DNA of 64,000 nucleotides from Phytophthora colocasiae. Taxonomy: Eukaryota > Oomycota > Peronosporomycetes > Peronosporales > Peronosporaceae. The notes beneath the pieces were generated by a model that ran no database searches, was not told the DNA's origin, and saw only the letters and a program-made list of their open reading frames with translations. The translations under genes and the position numbers were made by a program. The DNA lies in NCBI GenBank assembly GCA_018806915.1, contig JAGKQI010000083.1:682001-746000 (forward strand), given 5' to 3'. This document shows, piece by piece, positions 50,607 through 62,940 of this stretch; within the stretch, counting starts at the first letter, position 1; each line of letters opens with the position of its first letter.

Positions 50607-52811
50607 CTACCTGAAGAGTCGACTGGGGCGCGGAGGACCCCCGTAAGCTACTGCTTCAACAATTCGTTGTTCTGGAACAGCAGCAAACTGGAAAATAGAT
50701 GATAAAAGCTGCTCATTCAGTCTGTGGATTGCACCGGACCTTCTTTCCGCTTCTGTTGGGCTATTTTGTAGGTTACCAATTACACTGAGCATCGCAGTTT
50801 TAGAAGCCAACGGGAACTTCTTTTTCGTGACGTTCAGGTATTCTCCATCGTGTTGTTGGAGGGAGACTGCGAATTCAGATGAGACCTGGATGTTCCGTAG
50901 CCATGCGGACTGGGAGCGTGTTTCAGATTCTACAACTCGGAGCTCAACCAGTTCTTTCGCCATCCGACCGTTAGGATCACTTAGACACGCAGGTAAACCA
51001 GTTATTTCACTCGAACCCTCGATGATCAATCTTTGAATACCCCATTCATGAACGGCCTTGATGTCTGGAGTGATACTAACCATGACATCTCGAAGCAACA
51101 GATACTCGAGGTGAGGGCACGAGGCAGCTACGTCGCTTAGATCAACGTGTTGATGCGAACCGCCAGTGTAGTAAACAGATAGACGCGTAAGACGTTTCCC
51201 GATTAAACCCAGCAGTTGTGCGACCAAAGCCCCATCTTCAAGCTCTTTCACGTCTAATTCCAATGCGAAAATCCTGTCTGTTGAGGCAGGTGGAGCAGAT
51301 AAATCGCCCGGATTGTCAGGAACAAACGCATTCAGACCATTACCAACCGATACCTGGCAAATACCATAACCCGGGATTACAACTTGTGCGTGATCCTGAG
51401 TGCTAAGTAGTGCACGACATTTGTAGCGTCGCCAAACAACTAAAACCACATCATTTTGTGAGACCAGAAGAGGACGTAGCTCAGATCCTTGGGCAAGATC
51501 AACATATCCGTAAGTTGCTGGAATAAACTCCTTCGTGACTAAGCCTGGTTGGGGAAAGCTGGATCGTAAGACAGCTTCGATCTTGGAAATGTCGTTCTGC
51601 GTCAATGTACCAGCAGAAAGACTCAGTTTCTCCACGGAGCAACGAGAAACAGCGCTGAACAGGGCATACGTAAGCCATTGCCATTTGAATTCAGATTTAC
51701 AGGAAGCCATTGATATTTTCAACTCGTTAAGCGAAAGCAAACCGATTATTGAAGAGCAGGTGCCTGCAAGCATTAACTCTGACGATTCTCCATAGCTGAG
51801 ATCCATTTTGTGATACGTTGCTGTACATTCTGGAAGAGAAAGATCATTCATTCCTCGAGGCAAACATACAGGCTGTCCTGATAGTATCGTACTAAAGAAA
51901 ACTCCAGCATTCGCAATAGTTGATCTCAAATTCGGGATTTCACTTCCGTTAAATGCCATCATGATTGTCTTCAGAGGAGAACAAACAAGCGATGTAGTTG
52001 TGTGTTCAATGCGTGGGAACGAAAATGTGGGCCAGAAAATTTTGATTTTATCTCCAACATCTTCAGTTCGAGGTTGATTAAATTGCTCTCGCCAGGATTT
52101 AATTAAGCACGACCCGTCTTGAACAGCACACAAATGTGCAGGGAGAGCGGCTCGATGACTGAAAAGACCCCCAAGTCCACGTGAAAAGTGGCCAAAATCT
52201 GCCAAAGCCCCACTGTTGGCCACACTTTGGTCCCCAGTGACTGGAACTCCATCAAACTTAGCGCAATATTCAATCGATTCAAGTACACTGCACATATCTC
52301 CAATGTTTTCCAGACCTATTGACTCCAACCTATGCATTGCCTCTTGGAATTTCTCCGAATACTCCCAAGGATCATCAGGACAGCCGAACAACTCCCCCCA
52401 TGTAACTGAAGGCTTCGATGCAACCGGATCGTTCGAAGATAATTGACCCACAAGAGTGCAATCCCATATCAATTGAATCCGACGCGAAGTATCTGAAACA
52501 TCCCACAATTCACGAATAATATCCGTGTAACCTGGTAGCAATTCCACCACTGCAGCTGTATCGACCTCAGCCAGGACATTAAATAGTTCGATGGCCTCTC
52601 GAACAGTCTGAAGGAAAACTCGATCCTTACGGTATTCTACATCCGCTGAGAAGTTTAGAACCAACATGCATATTATCAGAGACCGAGGATTGCCACCATG
52701 TCGACAGCAACTCAAACGCGCCAGAGCTCGTGAAGAAAGAGATTCCTGATAACTCAGAACGCGACGAAGAGCATCGCGCCAAAGCTCGAGGAACGACCAG
52801 TCAGTCGCCAT
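50607..52811 (-). CDS. unknown 734-aa protein, LRR-like C-terminal half (paralogue A)
   Basis: Intact and intronless. It is a paralogue of the gene at 53352-55496; shared blocks include REA(I/L)ELFNVLA, VTWGELFGC.DDP..YSE, an IPGYGICQVSVG-type segment, and the end block SKTAM(L/I)SV...HRLNE...FAA.P.QRIV. The C-terminal half has repeats of the form LSDVAASCPHLEYLLLRDV, which suggests a degenerate leucine-rich-repeat solenoid. There is no signal peptide, membrane span or catalytic motif. I do not recognise the family by name; it looks like an oomycete expansion. It shares a 540-bp promoter with its paralogue. Confidence 0.8.
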   Translation of the reverse strand: MATDWSFLELWRDALRRVLSYQESLSSRALARLSCCRHGGNPRSLIICMLVLNFSADVEYRKDRVFLQTVREAIELFNVLAEVDTAAVVELLPGYTDIIRELWDVSDTSRRIQLIWDCTLVGQLSSNDPVASKPSVTWGELFGCPDDPWEYSEKFQEAMHRLESIGLENIGDMCSVLESIEYCAKFDGVPVTGDQSVANSGALADFGHFSRGLGGLFSHRAALPAHLCAVQDGSCLIKSWREQFNQPRTEDVGDKIKIFWPTFSFPRIEHTTTSLVCSPLKTIMMAFNGSEIPNLRSTIANAGVFFSTILSGQPVCLPRGMNDLSLPECTATYHKMDLSYGESSELMLAGTCSSIIGLLSLNELKISMASCKSEFKWQWLTYALFSAVSRCSVEKLSLSAGTLTQNDISKIEAVLRSSFPQPGLVTKEFIPATYGYVDLAQGSELRPLLVSQNDVVLVVWRRYKCRALLSTQDHAQVVIPGYGICQVSVGNGLNAFVPDNPGDLSAPPASTDRIFALELDVKELEDGALVAQLLGLIGKRLTRLSVYYTGGSHQHVDLSDVAASCPHLEYLLLRDVMVSITPDIKAVHEWGIQRLIIEGSSEITGLPACLSDPNGRMAKELVELRVVESETRSQSAWLRNIQVSSEFAVSLQQHDGEYLNVTKKKFPLASKTAMLSVIGNLQNSPTEAERRSGAIHRLNEQLLSSIFQFAAVPEQRIVEAVAYGGPPRPSRLFR

Positions 52812-53351
52812 CCTGGATCTTTGAAATGAGACCCTTGGTTGTGAAGAAAATAAAATGAATCCACATCATTTGGCGAGGGCTTATGATAACTTACACCAAG
52901 AACGATCGATGATACTGTAGGCTACAGTATGTAGCACCGCGCAACTTGCATCGCAAGAATTGCGCTGCACCTTCGTTATTCGTGCATCCCGCAACAAGTT
53001 CAATCACACAATCAGTACAACTTGCAGCATATCAATCGACAATGCAGCAATGTACAGTACTAGTACTGCACTCTCCTACATGTACATGTATTAATGCAAG
53101 TCTCCATGCAGACAGCATAAATCTCCAGCCATGCCATGCCGTCTCCATCTTCTTGTCGGAAGTTCCAACACAAACAGTCGGAAAAAACTACATGTAACTT
53201 CAACTGCTTGGAGCGACCTTCACGCAACCGTCGTCTTGTCAATGTCAACTTGCCCAGTGAAATGCAATGAAGGGGCACGTCGGTTCCTCGCCTGCATCGA
53301 CGCTGTGCATCCCCTGGAAGCTCACATTTTCGATCTGCCAATTCAACGGAA
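52812..53351. promoter_or_regulatory. bidirectional promoter with three perfect palindromes
   Basis: This gap separates two head-to-head paralogues. It holds three exact palindromes: atactgtag-g-ctacagtat (52912-52930), cagtactagtactg (53055-53068) and tacatgtacatgta (53077-53090). Such dyads can bind dimeric regulators. No initiator element was assigned. Confidence 0.55.
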
Positions 53352-55496
53352 ATGACGGACAAATTTTCGTTCCTGCAACCGTGGCAGGCGGTTATCCGTG
53401 AGTGCAAAGTCCTGCACGACAGCTTTGACGTCGTGGATTCACGCGAATTCCGAGCTTCACAAGTGCCAATTCACGCGTCGATCTGTTGTTGGCCTGCATT
53501 ACCCAATGGCTACGAACATTTGGCGGGAAGATGCTCGATTCCGGTGCCGTTCCCAGCTGAATTGACACTACGAGGTAACCGTGAACGGATGCGTCGAATC
53601 CGTGAAGCTTTGGAACTGTTCAATGTACTGGCAGCAGTCAACAGACCAGCATTCCTTCACTTTCTGGCAGAATGCATTGTGGTGGCTGATAACTTCGCGG
53701 ATCTGTTCACACCGGACTTCATTTTCGTCCACCCGGTGTGGGAATGCTATTTAGTAGGGTCCTTGAATTCTGAGGACATTGGAAAAGGATTTATGACGTG
53801 GGGGAGGTTATTCGGGTGTGATGAAGACCCGATGCAGTATTCTGAAGAGTTCTGTGTTGCTATGGACAAGTTGGAGAAGATGAGATACGAGGTCAATGGC
53901 GTGTTAAGTGATTTTATGGGGAGACATGTGACGGTGGAGTGGGGAAACCCGAGGAACAGTATCGAGTGGACAGCTGAACACGTGATGATGCCCACGAAAG
54001 GGACTCAAATGTCATCGGTGGACTCATTTCCGCGTCAATTTGATGCGCTTTTGAGGACGGAAGTTCCGGTGGTTGTCCAACTTTGCGCTGTATCGGACGC
54101 AACTAAAATGTGTAAGAAGTTGAAGTTGAATTCAACACTCCAAAGTGTTGAGACCATGCAACCAAATTTTTCAGCTCCAGGTGGATGGCAACTCGCTGCA
54201 GCTCTTTCGTGTATGAATATGGCTTCACTTCGTCTTAATCTCGACGAAATTGTGAGTGGAGAAGCTTGTGTAAATGCTGGAAGTTTGTTAAGTACGATGC
54301 TTTGTGGACGCTCAGTTTGCACGGAAGAACACAGTGTTCCGTTATTACAGCGACAAGGAGCGATTCACGACCTGCAAGTGACATTCGCTCGTGATTCAAT
54401 TGCAGGACCGGCAGGATTTTGCTCAGCACTTGGGGAAGCCTCGTCCATTCCCAAATTGACTCTCAATATGGGGGCTTTAGGAGATCAGGCCTGGTGGTTG
54501 AATCAAGTTCGCTGGGGCTGGTTGGCTTACGCTTTGTGGGGCAGTACATCACACTCATCCATTGAAGAAGCCAGAATTACCAATATCCACCTATCCAATG
54601 CTACGGTGGCCTCAGTAACTGCAGCGTTATCAAACAGCTACCCTCCGACGTCACTGGAGACTACCGAGTCGTCGGAATTCGGGTTTGTCGATGTCGAAAA
54701 AGGCACCAAAGTGCGTCCTTGTGGATTGGAAACCAGTGATTGCATCACCGTTTCGCGTGACATTCGCTGTCGCGCTCGTTATGATCCTGGCATGAAGCAA
54801 CAAGCAGAAATTATTGTTCCTGGGTACGGAGTTTGTACTTTACAACTCGGAGACGATACGAATTCTATCATTCTAGAAGACACAAGACCCCAGAACAAGA
54901 ATAATCGATCAACCGGTATGCACTCTCTAACGATGGAATTCTTCGAGGTAGAAACCCCAGCGCTAATCCCCACGTTGCTGTCCTTGATCGGCAACAACCT
55001 GCGGTCGTTGAGAATGGGGATGTTTTGGACCGGCAGGAGACGAAGTGTCTCGTTAGACGATATTGCAGCTGCTTGTCCTCATCTGAATGAGCTCCATCTC
55101 ACGGGTTTCGACGTCCGACTGTCTAAGGGGAAGGAACTTCTGAACTGGGGGCTCAAGAAGCTTGTTATTCAGAGTTTCGAGGAGGTTGTGGGGCTGTCAG
55201 GCTGCTTGAGCGATACGAGCTGCCGATTGTCCAGAGAGTTAGAAGAGCTGGAGATCAGCATCCCTCGAACAAACAGTGTTGGAAGTGCTTATATCAATAC
55301 GCTTGCCTCACACAACGGTGACTGTCTTGCTGTGATGCAAGAGAGGCTTCCTTTGGAATCCAAAACGGCGATGATCAGCGTTGTGGATGGGTCAGATGAG
55401 AACAACGCTGCTCACCGGCTGAACGAAACACTGATGGGGTTTTCTTTTGCATTTGCTGCAACACCCAAGCAACGCATTGTGCGTGTCATCTCATAA
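53352..55496 (+). CDS. unknown 714-aa protein, LRR-like C-terminal half (paralogue B)
   Basis: Intact, single exon, ATG in a good context (gaaATGa). The same conserved blocks as paralogue A appear in the same order: ALELFNVLAAVN, MTWGRLFGCDEDPMQYSE, IIVPGYGVCTLQLG, then LDDIAAACPHLNELHLTGF (LRR-like), and the closing SKTAMISV...HRLNETLMGFSFAFAATPKQRIV. The N-terminal 80 residues differ between the pair. It is probably cytosolic or nuclear. Function unknown. Confidence 0.82.
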   Translation: MTDKFSFLQPWQAVIRECKVLHDSFDVVDSREFRASQVPIHASICCWPALPNGYEHLAGRCSIPVPFPAELTLRGNRERMRRIREALELFNVLAAVNRPAFLHFLAECIVVADNFADLFTPDFIFVHPVWECYLVGSLNSEDIGKGFMTWGRLFGCDEDPMQYSEEFCVAMDKLEKMRYEVNGVLSDFMGRHVTVEWGNPRNSIEWTAEHVMMPTKGTQMSSVDSFPRQFDALLRTEVPVVVQLCAVSDATKMCKKLKLNSTLQSVETMQPNFSAPGGWQLAAALSCMNMASLRLNLDEIVSGEACVNAGSLLSTMLCGRSVCTEEHSVPLLQRQGAIHDLQVTFARDSIAGPAGFCSALGEASSIPKLTLNMGALGDQAWWLNQVRWGWLAYALWGSTSHSSIEEARITNIHLSNATVASVTAALSNSYPPTSLETTESSEFGFVDVEKGTKVRPCGLETSDCITVSRDIRCRARYDPGMKQQAEIIVPGYGVCTLQLGDDTNSIILEDTRPQNKNNRSTGMHSLTMEFFEVETPALIPTLLSLIGNNLRSLRMGMFWTGRRRSVSLDDIAAACPHLNELHLTGFDVRLSKGKELLNWGLKKLVIQSFEEVVGLSGCLSDTSCRLSRELEELEISIPRTNSVGSAYINTLASHNGDCLAVMQERLPLESKTAMISVVDGSDENNAAHRLNETLMGFSFAFAATPKQRIVRVIS

Positions 55497-56415
55497 TTCC
55501 AATAAACGTTATCCTACCATGAAAGACAGCCTAAGTTATCCTAGCATATAATCTGAGAGGAGTTTACCCATCCTTTTGGTTGCACGCCAGGTAAGCCAAC
55601 TGCAAACACAGAGTAAATCCGTTAATCAATGGGTGGATATTCAGTAAAGCTTCTACCCCCCTAGGTAGGCATGAAATGAAAACGTCGACAGCTCCTACCT
55701 CCGACAACAACACCTTGTGGTGTCATTTCCAAATTTGTCGGAATATCGTCAAGTCTATCACCATGCTCATGCGCGGCTCACCTCAAATCAAGTCAGGGAA
55801 CTGGGGGGCTGGCGTGCTGTTGACACCCGAATCATTAGGATTCAACAACAAACCAAGTTCGTTCAACGATACGGATGCAGTCGCTTCAGACCGTCGTACC
55901 GGACAGGGTTTGGTAATTTTCCGTAACTATTGCCGATATTGGCAATATCATATTGCCATAATTTATTGCTCCTCAACCCCAATAATATGCAATTTTTTAC
56001 ACAGGTCAATCTTGGCTATAGCCAAATGTCGTTGACATGTGTGGTTGTTTTGGCAATGGATGGTAGCGAGAACTATCGCCAAACGGGTGGTGTGGCCACG
56101 TTTGCACACAGGGCACACGGGTTATTACAGTTGCTTGTCATTTCCTAACTGAAATATATTATATCAGTTGATTTGTGTGTTGTATGTATGTCGAGGAAAT
56201 CGGACTATGACTTGTGCGTGTTGGTCGGAGAGGTTGGACGCGGTGGGAGGGTTCTCGAGGTAACCCCCCTCCTGAATCCACGCGCATCGACAGCAACCAA
56301 CTCGTTCAAAAGTACTCATGAGAAAAGACGACATAGTGTCACAATTCATGTGACCTACTGACTTGGTTGACATTGTCGAAAAATGTGGCAATAACTCAAT
56401 TATTTATTGGCTTGG
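55497..56415. other. 0.9-kb intergenic region, AT-rich, no gene assigned
   Basis: A 119-residue frame at 55676-56035 has no recognisable motif. A small dyad (tattgcc...ggcaata, 55928-55947) lies in AT-rich DNA. No convincing feature was found. Confidence 0.4.
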
Positions 56416-57194
56416 ATGAAGGCCTCCAATCCGTATGATATTGTATTTTTCCTATCCCTGGTACCGGAAGGCAACACCTGCGAGTGCATGAGCGTTCCTG
56501 AAGAGGATTTGGGATTTGAAGAGGGGTGCTCTTCCACGCCTGCTGCAGGAGTCATTCAGTTTGAATATTCCGATGATACCTGCTACGAGATGTACTTTGA
56601 GGATTCAGAAATGTACGCGGTATGCGACTACAACTCTATGGGGGACTCTGTCCCTTGCTCTATCGACTTGTCAAGCGATGCTTCGTCGAGTGGAATTGAT
56701 GAAGCGGATTCCGGTGGAGTCGATGAAGAAGATTCAGCGACAGCCACAGCCATGACGTATCTCGCACCAGCCGAGGGGGATTGCAACTGCATTGATTTGA
56801 GCGGTGACTACACTATCGTGAGTGATTCCTGCTCCTATGAGCAAAGTTGGGGCCAAGTTCTATTCGATTACTCGGATTCGACCTGCTACACCGTCGAATT
56901 CGACACGAGAGATTTGTATGTCGATTGCGACTACACAGACGAACGCTCTGGTGATTCTCAGGTCTGCTCGTTGGACCTATCTGAAGATACAACCAGTACT
57001 GCTGAAGATTCAACTGACACGCCGAAACCACTACTAAAACCCCAGTCAAAGACTTAAAAGACCGACTTACCAGGTCACTCCCAGACGAAGGCAACAAGAG
57101 TAGTGAATCTCCACCTTCCTCTGCGCATGTGACGCAATTCAGTGCTGGTCGACTTCTAGCGGCAATCACTGTGGCCTTGCTGGTTCTTTACTAG
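56416..57194 (+). pseudogene. two-repeat Cys-rich surface protein, frameshifted
   Basis: Two related modules of about 75 residues each follow the pattern L.P.EG.C.C...C.S.....V.F.YSD.TCY...F......Y..CDY......CS.DLS (about 56460-56690 and 56755-56985). The ATG-started N-terminus (MKASNPYDIVFFLSLV) is a poor signal peptide and may be worn. Near 57020 the frame shifts by one base. In the new frame the tail reads TTTKTPVKDL... and ends in a hydrophobic AGRLLAAITVALLVLY, typical of a GPI-anchor signal. Restored, it would be a small GPI-anchored Cys-repeat protein. The gypsy element begins about 160 bp downstream. Confidence 0.55.
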
Positions 57195-57354
57195 TTTTTT
57201 CTTCTACATTACTTTTTTATTGTAGTTCTGTAGAATGATTTTTCGCATCTGCTGGCGTCTAAGCTAAATTCATTTGCTTTGAGTGACGCATTGTGTGTAT
57301 GTTTTCAATAAAAAAAGTCTTGTACGCTGTCGGCACTACTTCCTTTTTACGCTT

Positions 57355-58000
57355 TGAAATTCCAACTTGGAGGGAGCCAGTGGTCACGCAAGCAGGAACT
57401 AGAGTCAGCACGTCACCAGAGAGACCCCGGTGGACATTGTCCAGTAGAGACGGCTAGGGAGAAGACGTTTGACAGCAACTACAGCCTTGGGTAGACTAGT
57501 AGCTTGTCCTCGTGCTAATCCCAATACAATATACATCATACAAGACGAATGCACCACCACATTGAAGTTGAAGTGGACACCCTTTAGTCGAGACGCTATC
57601 AATAAGCACCACAACTGCGCGGTAGCTAGCCGCGATCCCCGCCACACTACGCATGCATCCTCATCTTCGTACCTCAGAACTTCGTGCCTCCTGAACGTAT
57701 TACCCCAGAGGTCCCTGCCGGTCAGTATACCGCAGAACAAGGCCACTCCCCTAGATAACCCCCAAAATGCTGTTGGGTGAAGCCGGCCAGTTGCCGCAGT
57801 ACTCCACGCGTAAGTCTTAGTTACTTAACTCCTCACGACCGTGCGAAATCGTAACTGAGAGGTTCGACGGCCAGTCCGCACGCCAAAGAGCTCTCCTAAC
57901 TACCGCCGCCCACTATACTACTCCTAACCTAAGTATGTCAGCTGCCACCGCCAGGATCTTCCTTCGGCGACTCCTTACGTCTTCTCCACCGTTCCTTCCT
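57355..58000 (-). repeat. 3' LTR of the right-hand gypsy element (inner edge uncertain)
   Basis: It begins tgaaattccaact and matches 639 onward. The inner boundary and purine tract could not be placed, so the end given is approximate. The 5' LTR lies beyond the window. Confidence 0.55.
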
Positions 58001-58197
58001 CTCGTGCCTCACGTCGCCCGTCCCAGTACTCCACTTGTGTGCTGCTAGTCCACCGCCGAGTCGTTCCTCCCTGCTGCGATCTTCCATCGTAGCCATTGGC
58101 CTTGAACTTCAACGTCGTCCAGCATCTTCCGGTCTCTGTAGCCTTGTAGTCACCGTCCAACCTTCTGTCGTCCCCAATTGACTGCAAGTTAACTTCC

Positions 58198-61100
58198 TTA
58201 GCCGTCGCCGTCATCTGTGAGGTCGATGATCTCCGTCTTGTAGTGCTGTCTTTCGAAAAGTTGCTTTTTAGGGGCGTAAATTCCTAATCGTCCACGCCAT
58301 CTCGCCTGAAGATCGTCCCCTGATCTTCCCTTCGTCAAATAACTGCTCGAACTGTTGGGCAGTGAGCCAGGCTGGCACCACTGGTCCACCTGGTCGATCT
58401 TGGTATTCAACTCGATACTGGGTCTCATAGCGTCCTGCCTTTGTTCTTGACCTTGCGCTGTCCTCGCTCAATGACTGTTCCAGCGCCTGCTTCGGCCATA
58501 ATAACTTTGGCTGCTGATGGCCAACGTCCTTGTCCATGTCCACGCAAAGCTCGAGCGGCACCACCTTCATTTCCAGGTCCGTTCGCTACAGTACTGACGC
58601 TTGCTGAGACGTCTCCGTCATTAATCGCCGTGTCGTCGTCTCTGTGGGTCGTCGAAGGGCTTGATACCCTGCGATTCTGAGCTGTACCCATTTCCTTGGT
58701 GTTTGTCTTCGTCGGTTGGTTACGTAGAGCACTCCGTCGAGCTGCTCGTGCCTCTCGCGCTTCTGTTTCTGCACGTCGTTTGGCCTGCTGCTCCTGTTGC
58801 TCATCTGGTCCTTGAGCTTCAGCGCGCTTTCGCTTTCGTGGCTTCGTCGCCGGTGTTGTTGTGACGCCATTGTTCGCCACCGTAATCGCTACTTGGTTTT
58901 CGGTAGACAGCGTATTAATTGCATTTGGTACCCGTTGATCTTGTCCGGTGCCTGCTGCCTTATCCGGGTCCTCCGTTTCAACTCCTGCAGACGTCGTAGC
59001 TATTCTGGAATCTCCAAGCTGGCCTTACCGTGTCGTCACGTCCTCTGTGGTTCTCCTTCGTTCTCGAACCCGCTGCACTTATCGGTACTGTGGCCATCTC
59101 CGCTGCCTGAGCGTTATCTTGAATACTGACGATCGTACGTGTCGTAGATTCAGGTGCAAGTTCATCTTCTGCTACGAATGCTGGTTCTGTCGCCGCCGCA
59201 GTGTCGTTCGACCTGTATTCAACGTCATCGTCACCAAACAGCTCCTCATCCTGGCCATGTCTTCCAGTATCTGGTCAGCTATCGCTGTCAACTGACTCCC
59301 TCGGTCTGTAGTACGAGATCAGGAAGCTGCAGTGAGCAACCAATTCCTCGCCTGTGTTCTTCTTCTTCGGACGATCCAGTTGTCAAAGCCTCCGTCTGCT
59401 GTTAATCTCACGGGACCAACTCCACTGATGAGCAAGCTTCGTCGCACCAGTTCCTCTAGGAGGCTTAAAGAGCCACGCCGTATCGCCCACCTTGAAGTGT
59501 ACGTTGTTTCTGACCTTCTGATTGTAATACCGCTCACGCCGTAGCTGATCACGTTCTAACACCACTTTTGCAATCTTTGCTGCCGATGCCATGTTCTTCA
59601 CCGCTTTCGGTGATACTCCGGCCAGCCGTCGATCTGCTGCCACTTTGACTCACCTCAGTAGTTCATTAGGAGCACGGAGCCGTCTCCCATCATAAGCTCA
59701 TTAGGAGAGTATCCTGTAGTTCTATGTCGGGCTCCGTTATAGGCGTACATCGCACACGGGATCCAATCGTCCCAATCGTTTTGCTTCTCGTCCACGTACT
59801 GTGAAACCATGTCCTTCCAGATCTTGTGATATCTCTCCACGAGTCCTAGCAACATAGGTCGATACGGTACAGGCTTGGTCTGTTTTGCCTGCATTAGCTG
59901 GACTAATCTGGTCACCACGAGTCCATTCAACTCTGGAGCTCCGTCCATGATCAACTCACGCATAGGCCCACATACTCACGATACGTTCCGTCAAAAACCT
60001 TGCGATATCTTCTGCTGTATGACTTGGAGTTGCAATCATTACCGCATATCTGCTAGCGTAGTCGACAGCCGCGATAACGTAGCGATTTCTCTGGCAGTGC
60101 TCGGTAGCGGACCTGCTACGTCAAGCGCCCATCTGTCGCCAACTGCACCAACTCCCAAGCTTCGAAGCGGTGGTATAACTGCCTTTGGTCTCGTTTTCCG
60201 TGTTGCACAATCTCTACAGCTTCGTACCCAGTACTTGACTTGGTCACGCATTCCGGGCCACCAGTAAATCTTCTAGCCGTCCATACGTCTGTGGAGTTCC
60301 CAAGTGACACGCGTAGATCGAGTCATGAGCTTCGCAGTGCCTTCGCTCGAGTGGGGCCGGTAAAACCACCCGTAAAGATCCATCCGCCTCACGTAAATAC
60401 ACCAGTCCGTCTCGAACAACAACTGTTAGTCCTTTTATGTAGCTGCTGCCCTCGTAACCGTTGTGACAACTTGTCCTCTGCCTGGTATCGTCAAATCTCG
60501 GTATCTGTGAGCTGTCCGTCACCCGATCCGTCACCGTCGTCATCTGAGTCTTGGTTTTCCTCTGCTGTATCTCCAGCTACGCCTCCATCGTGATGTCCAT
60601 CCGTCGGTACTGTACTCGTACGAGTCATGTCGGTCGTTGCGTCCTTGGTTGGTACGGTAGTTTTTGTACCCCAGCAGGTTGCCCCGTTGCCGCCAACTGT
60701 ACGTTCGTTCTCAGGTGTCATCGCGTTAGCTTGCCGCCGCTTTCGCTTGCTTCTCCGCCGATTCGCCGCCATGGTCCGTACCGGAGCGCGTGACAGCGCG
60801 TCTGCCACCACATTAGTAGAACCTGGTCGGTAGGTTATGCGAAAGTCGAACTCCTGCAGTTGTAGAGCCCATCGATATGGCCGCCCGGTAAGGTCCTTCT
60901 TCTTCATCAAATATGACAGCGCCGAGTGATCCGTGACTAACTCGAATCTTCTACCGTACAGGTATGGTCGAAAGAGCTTTACGGCCCAAATGACGGCCGC
61001 GCACTCCAGGTCTGTGATCCCGTACTTCGCTACAGTAGGCGAATTCACTTTAGATGCGTAGGCTACCGGCTGATCACCAGCACCTTGGTCCTGCATCAGT

Positions 61101-62940
61101 GCAGCACCTAATCCCACCACTGACGCATCCGTCACTAGCTTGAATGGCTTTGTGAAATCTGGATACACCAACAGAGGTCTCTCCGTTAGCTCCGTCTTCA
61201 GGACCTCGAACGCCTCCTGTTGTTCAGGCCCCCAGTCCCATGCCGAACTCTTCCTCAGCAACCTCGTCAAAGGCGAGGCCTTTGGTCCCGAAATGTGGTG
61301 GCACAAAACCGCCTGTAATAACCGGCCAAGTGCACGAATCTCCGCACCTCGTCAGGATTTTCCGGTGTCGGGAACCGCTTCATCGTCACCAATGACTCCA
61401 AGGGTCGTATCCCTTGCTCGTCGAGCTGTGGCCCAGGTACTCCAGTCTCGTCTTGGCGAAACTGCACTTCTTCGGTTTCAGTGATAACCCCTGCCCGTGA
61501 CAACCGGTCCAACACACAGGCCAGTTCAACCACGTGTCGCGAGACTGATCCCGCAGTAAAGATGATCACGTCGTCCAGATATACCAAACAGCTTCTCCAT
61601 GTAAGTCCTCGAAGAACTGCATCCATCATCCGCTGGAACGTTCCCGGTGCATTAGCTAAGCCGAAAGGCATTCGAACAAACTGGAACAATCCTTGTCGAG
61701 TAACAAACCCTGTCTTAGGCTTGTCCATTCCTGCTACAGGCACCTGCCAATAGCCCGCATGAAGGTTCTAGGCTCGAATATCTCCGTGATCCGTGCATAG
61801 TATCCAGAGCTTCGTCAATTTCGGTAACGGGTACACATCCTTCTTGGTGACGTTGTTCAGTAGCCGGTAGTCGATGCAGAATCTAACAGTGCCATCTTTC
61901 TTCCGAACTAGGACCACTGGGAATCCCCATGCTCCCGGTGCCCTCTTCTATGACTCCATCATGCAACATCTTCTGTACTTCGGCGTCAATCACTTCCTGC
62001 TCGGCCTTTCGAATACCGTCGGGGTCGAATCTTGATCGGTGGTGCATCCCCAGTGTTGATGTGATGCCTCTACACCAAGTGTCGTTGCCGGTGGACATCC
62101 CTCCTTCGGTTCCAACAACTCTGGATAATTCCTGAGCAGCTTCACCAGAAGTTCCTTGTCCTTATCATCCATTTCACCGAAGTCCAACGTCTCTTCATTG
62201 CTAAGCGGCTTCTCCTGTACCGGTATCTGATCTAGCCACTCACCACACGTTCTCGTTCGAGATCACCTCCCAAATCCAGAATTTCCATCTCGTCATCCAG
62301 AGGCGTCCATGTTCCTAGCATTTCTTGCTCTCGGTAACGTTGCTGTCTTGCCAACCAGATTTAGGATCGGTACCTTTACTTTACCCGACTTCACAGTCAC
62401 CAACGTCGGTGCCACAAGCAAGTAGGGCTCCTTACGTTTCTTCGGGATGAAGAGGCCAACTGTTCCGTCCTCCTCAGGTACTGATACCTCCACGTTATGA
62501 CAGGTTTGTGTATGGATCTTAGCCTTCCTCAGGAGCCGTATCTTAGCCACTCGTTCACGTTTCTCATCGCGATCCAATTCCAGTGAAAGGCACGACCTTC
62601 TTTACGTCGTTCTCGTACCATTTCATCTCAGAGACGAAATCTATCTTCACTCCATGGTCGTACATCCAGTCCTCTCCAACCAGGAAATCTTCGGTATCAC
62701 TGTCTACAATAAGGGCATCCACTGTCATACTTCTGCGAATACTGTGTCCAAAGAACGAAACGATAGACTCCTGATCACCCGTACTGCTGCTCCACTAAAG
62801 CCTTCCATAAAGTCCACAGGAGGAGGTACATTTAGCCGTGTACCGTGTTCGCGCCAACTCCTTCCTGCAACACTATATTGAGCCCCCTGTGTCCAGCTTC
62901 ACTGCCGTCAGTTTTCCTCGTACAGTCACCGCCGCTGTAG
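58198..62940 (-). pseudogene. pol polyprotein remnant: PR, RT, RNase H, integrase
   Basis: Protease near 62890 has LDTG, but an extra G in a G-run shifts the frame right after it. RT spans about 61270-62000: DGVIEEGTG, then FVRMPFGLANAPGTFQRMMD and SCLVYLDDVIIF. RNase H (60850-61150) has LVTDASVVGLGAALMQD, ELVTDHSALSYLM and TNVVADALSR. The integrase finger and core lie at 60310-59655 (CVTKSS..., SCRDCATRKTRP, IMDGAPELNG, NGARHRTTGYSPNELMMG), followed by VGDTAWLFKPPRG and a charged tail ending IIDLTDDGDG at 58198. The frame changes repeatedly. Confidence 0.85.

Noticed and set aside
55676..56035. 119-aa frame as a gene
   Set aside because: No motif, no neighbour logic and ambiguous overlapping frames.
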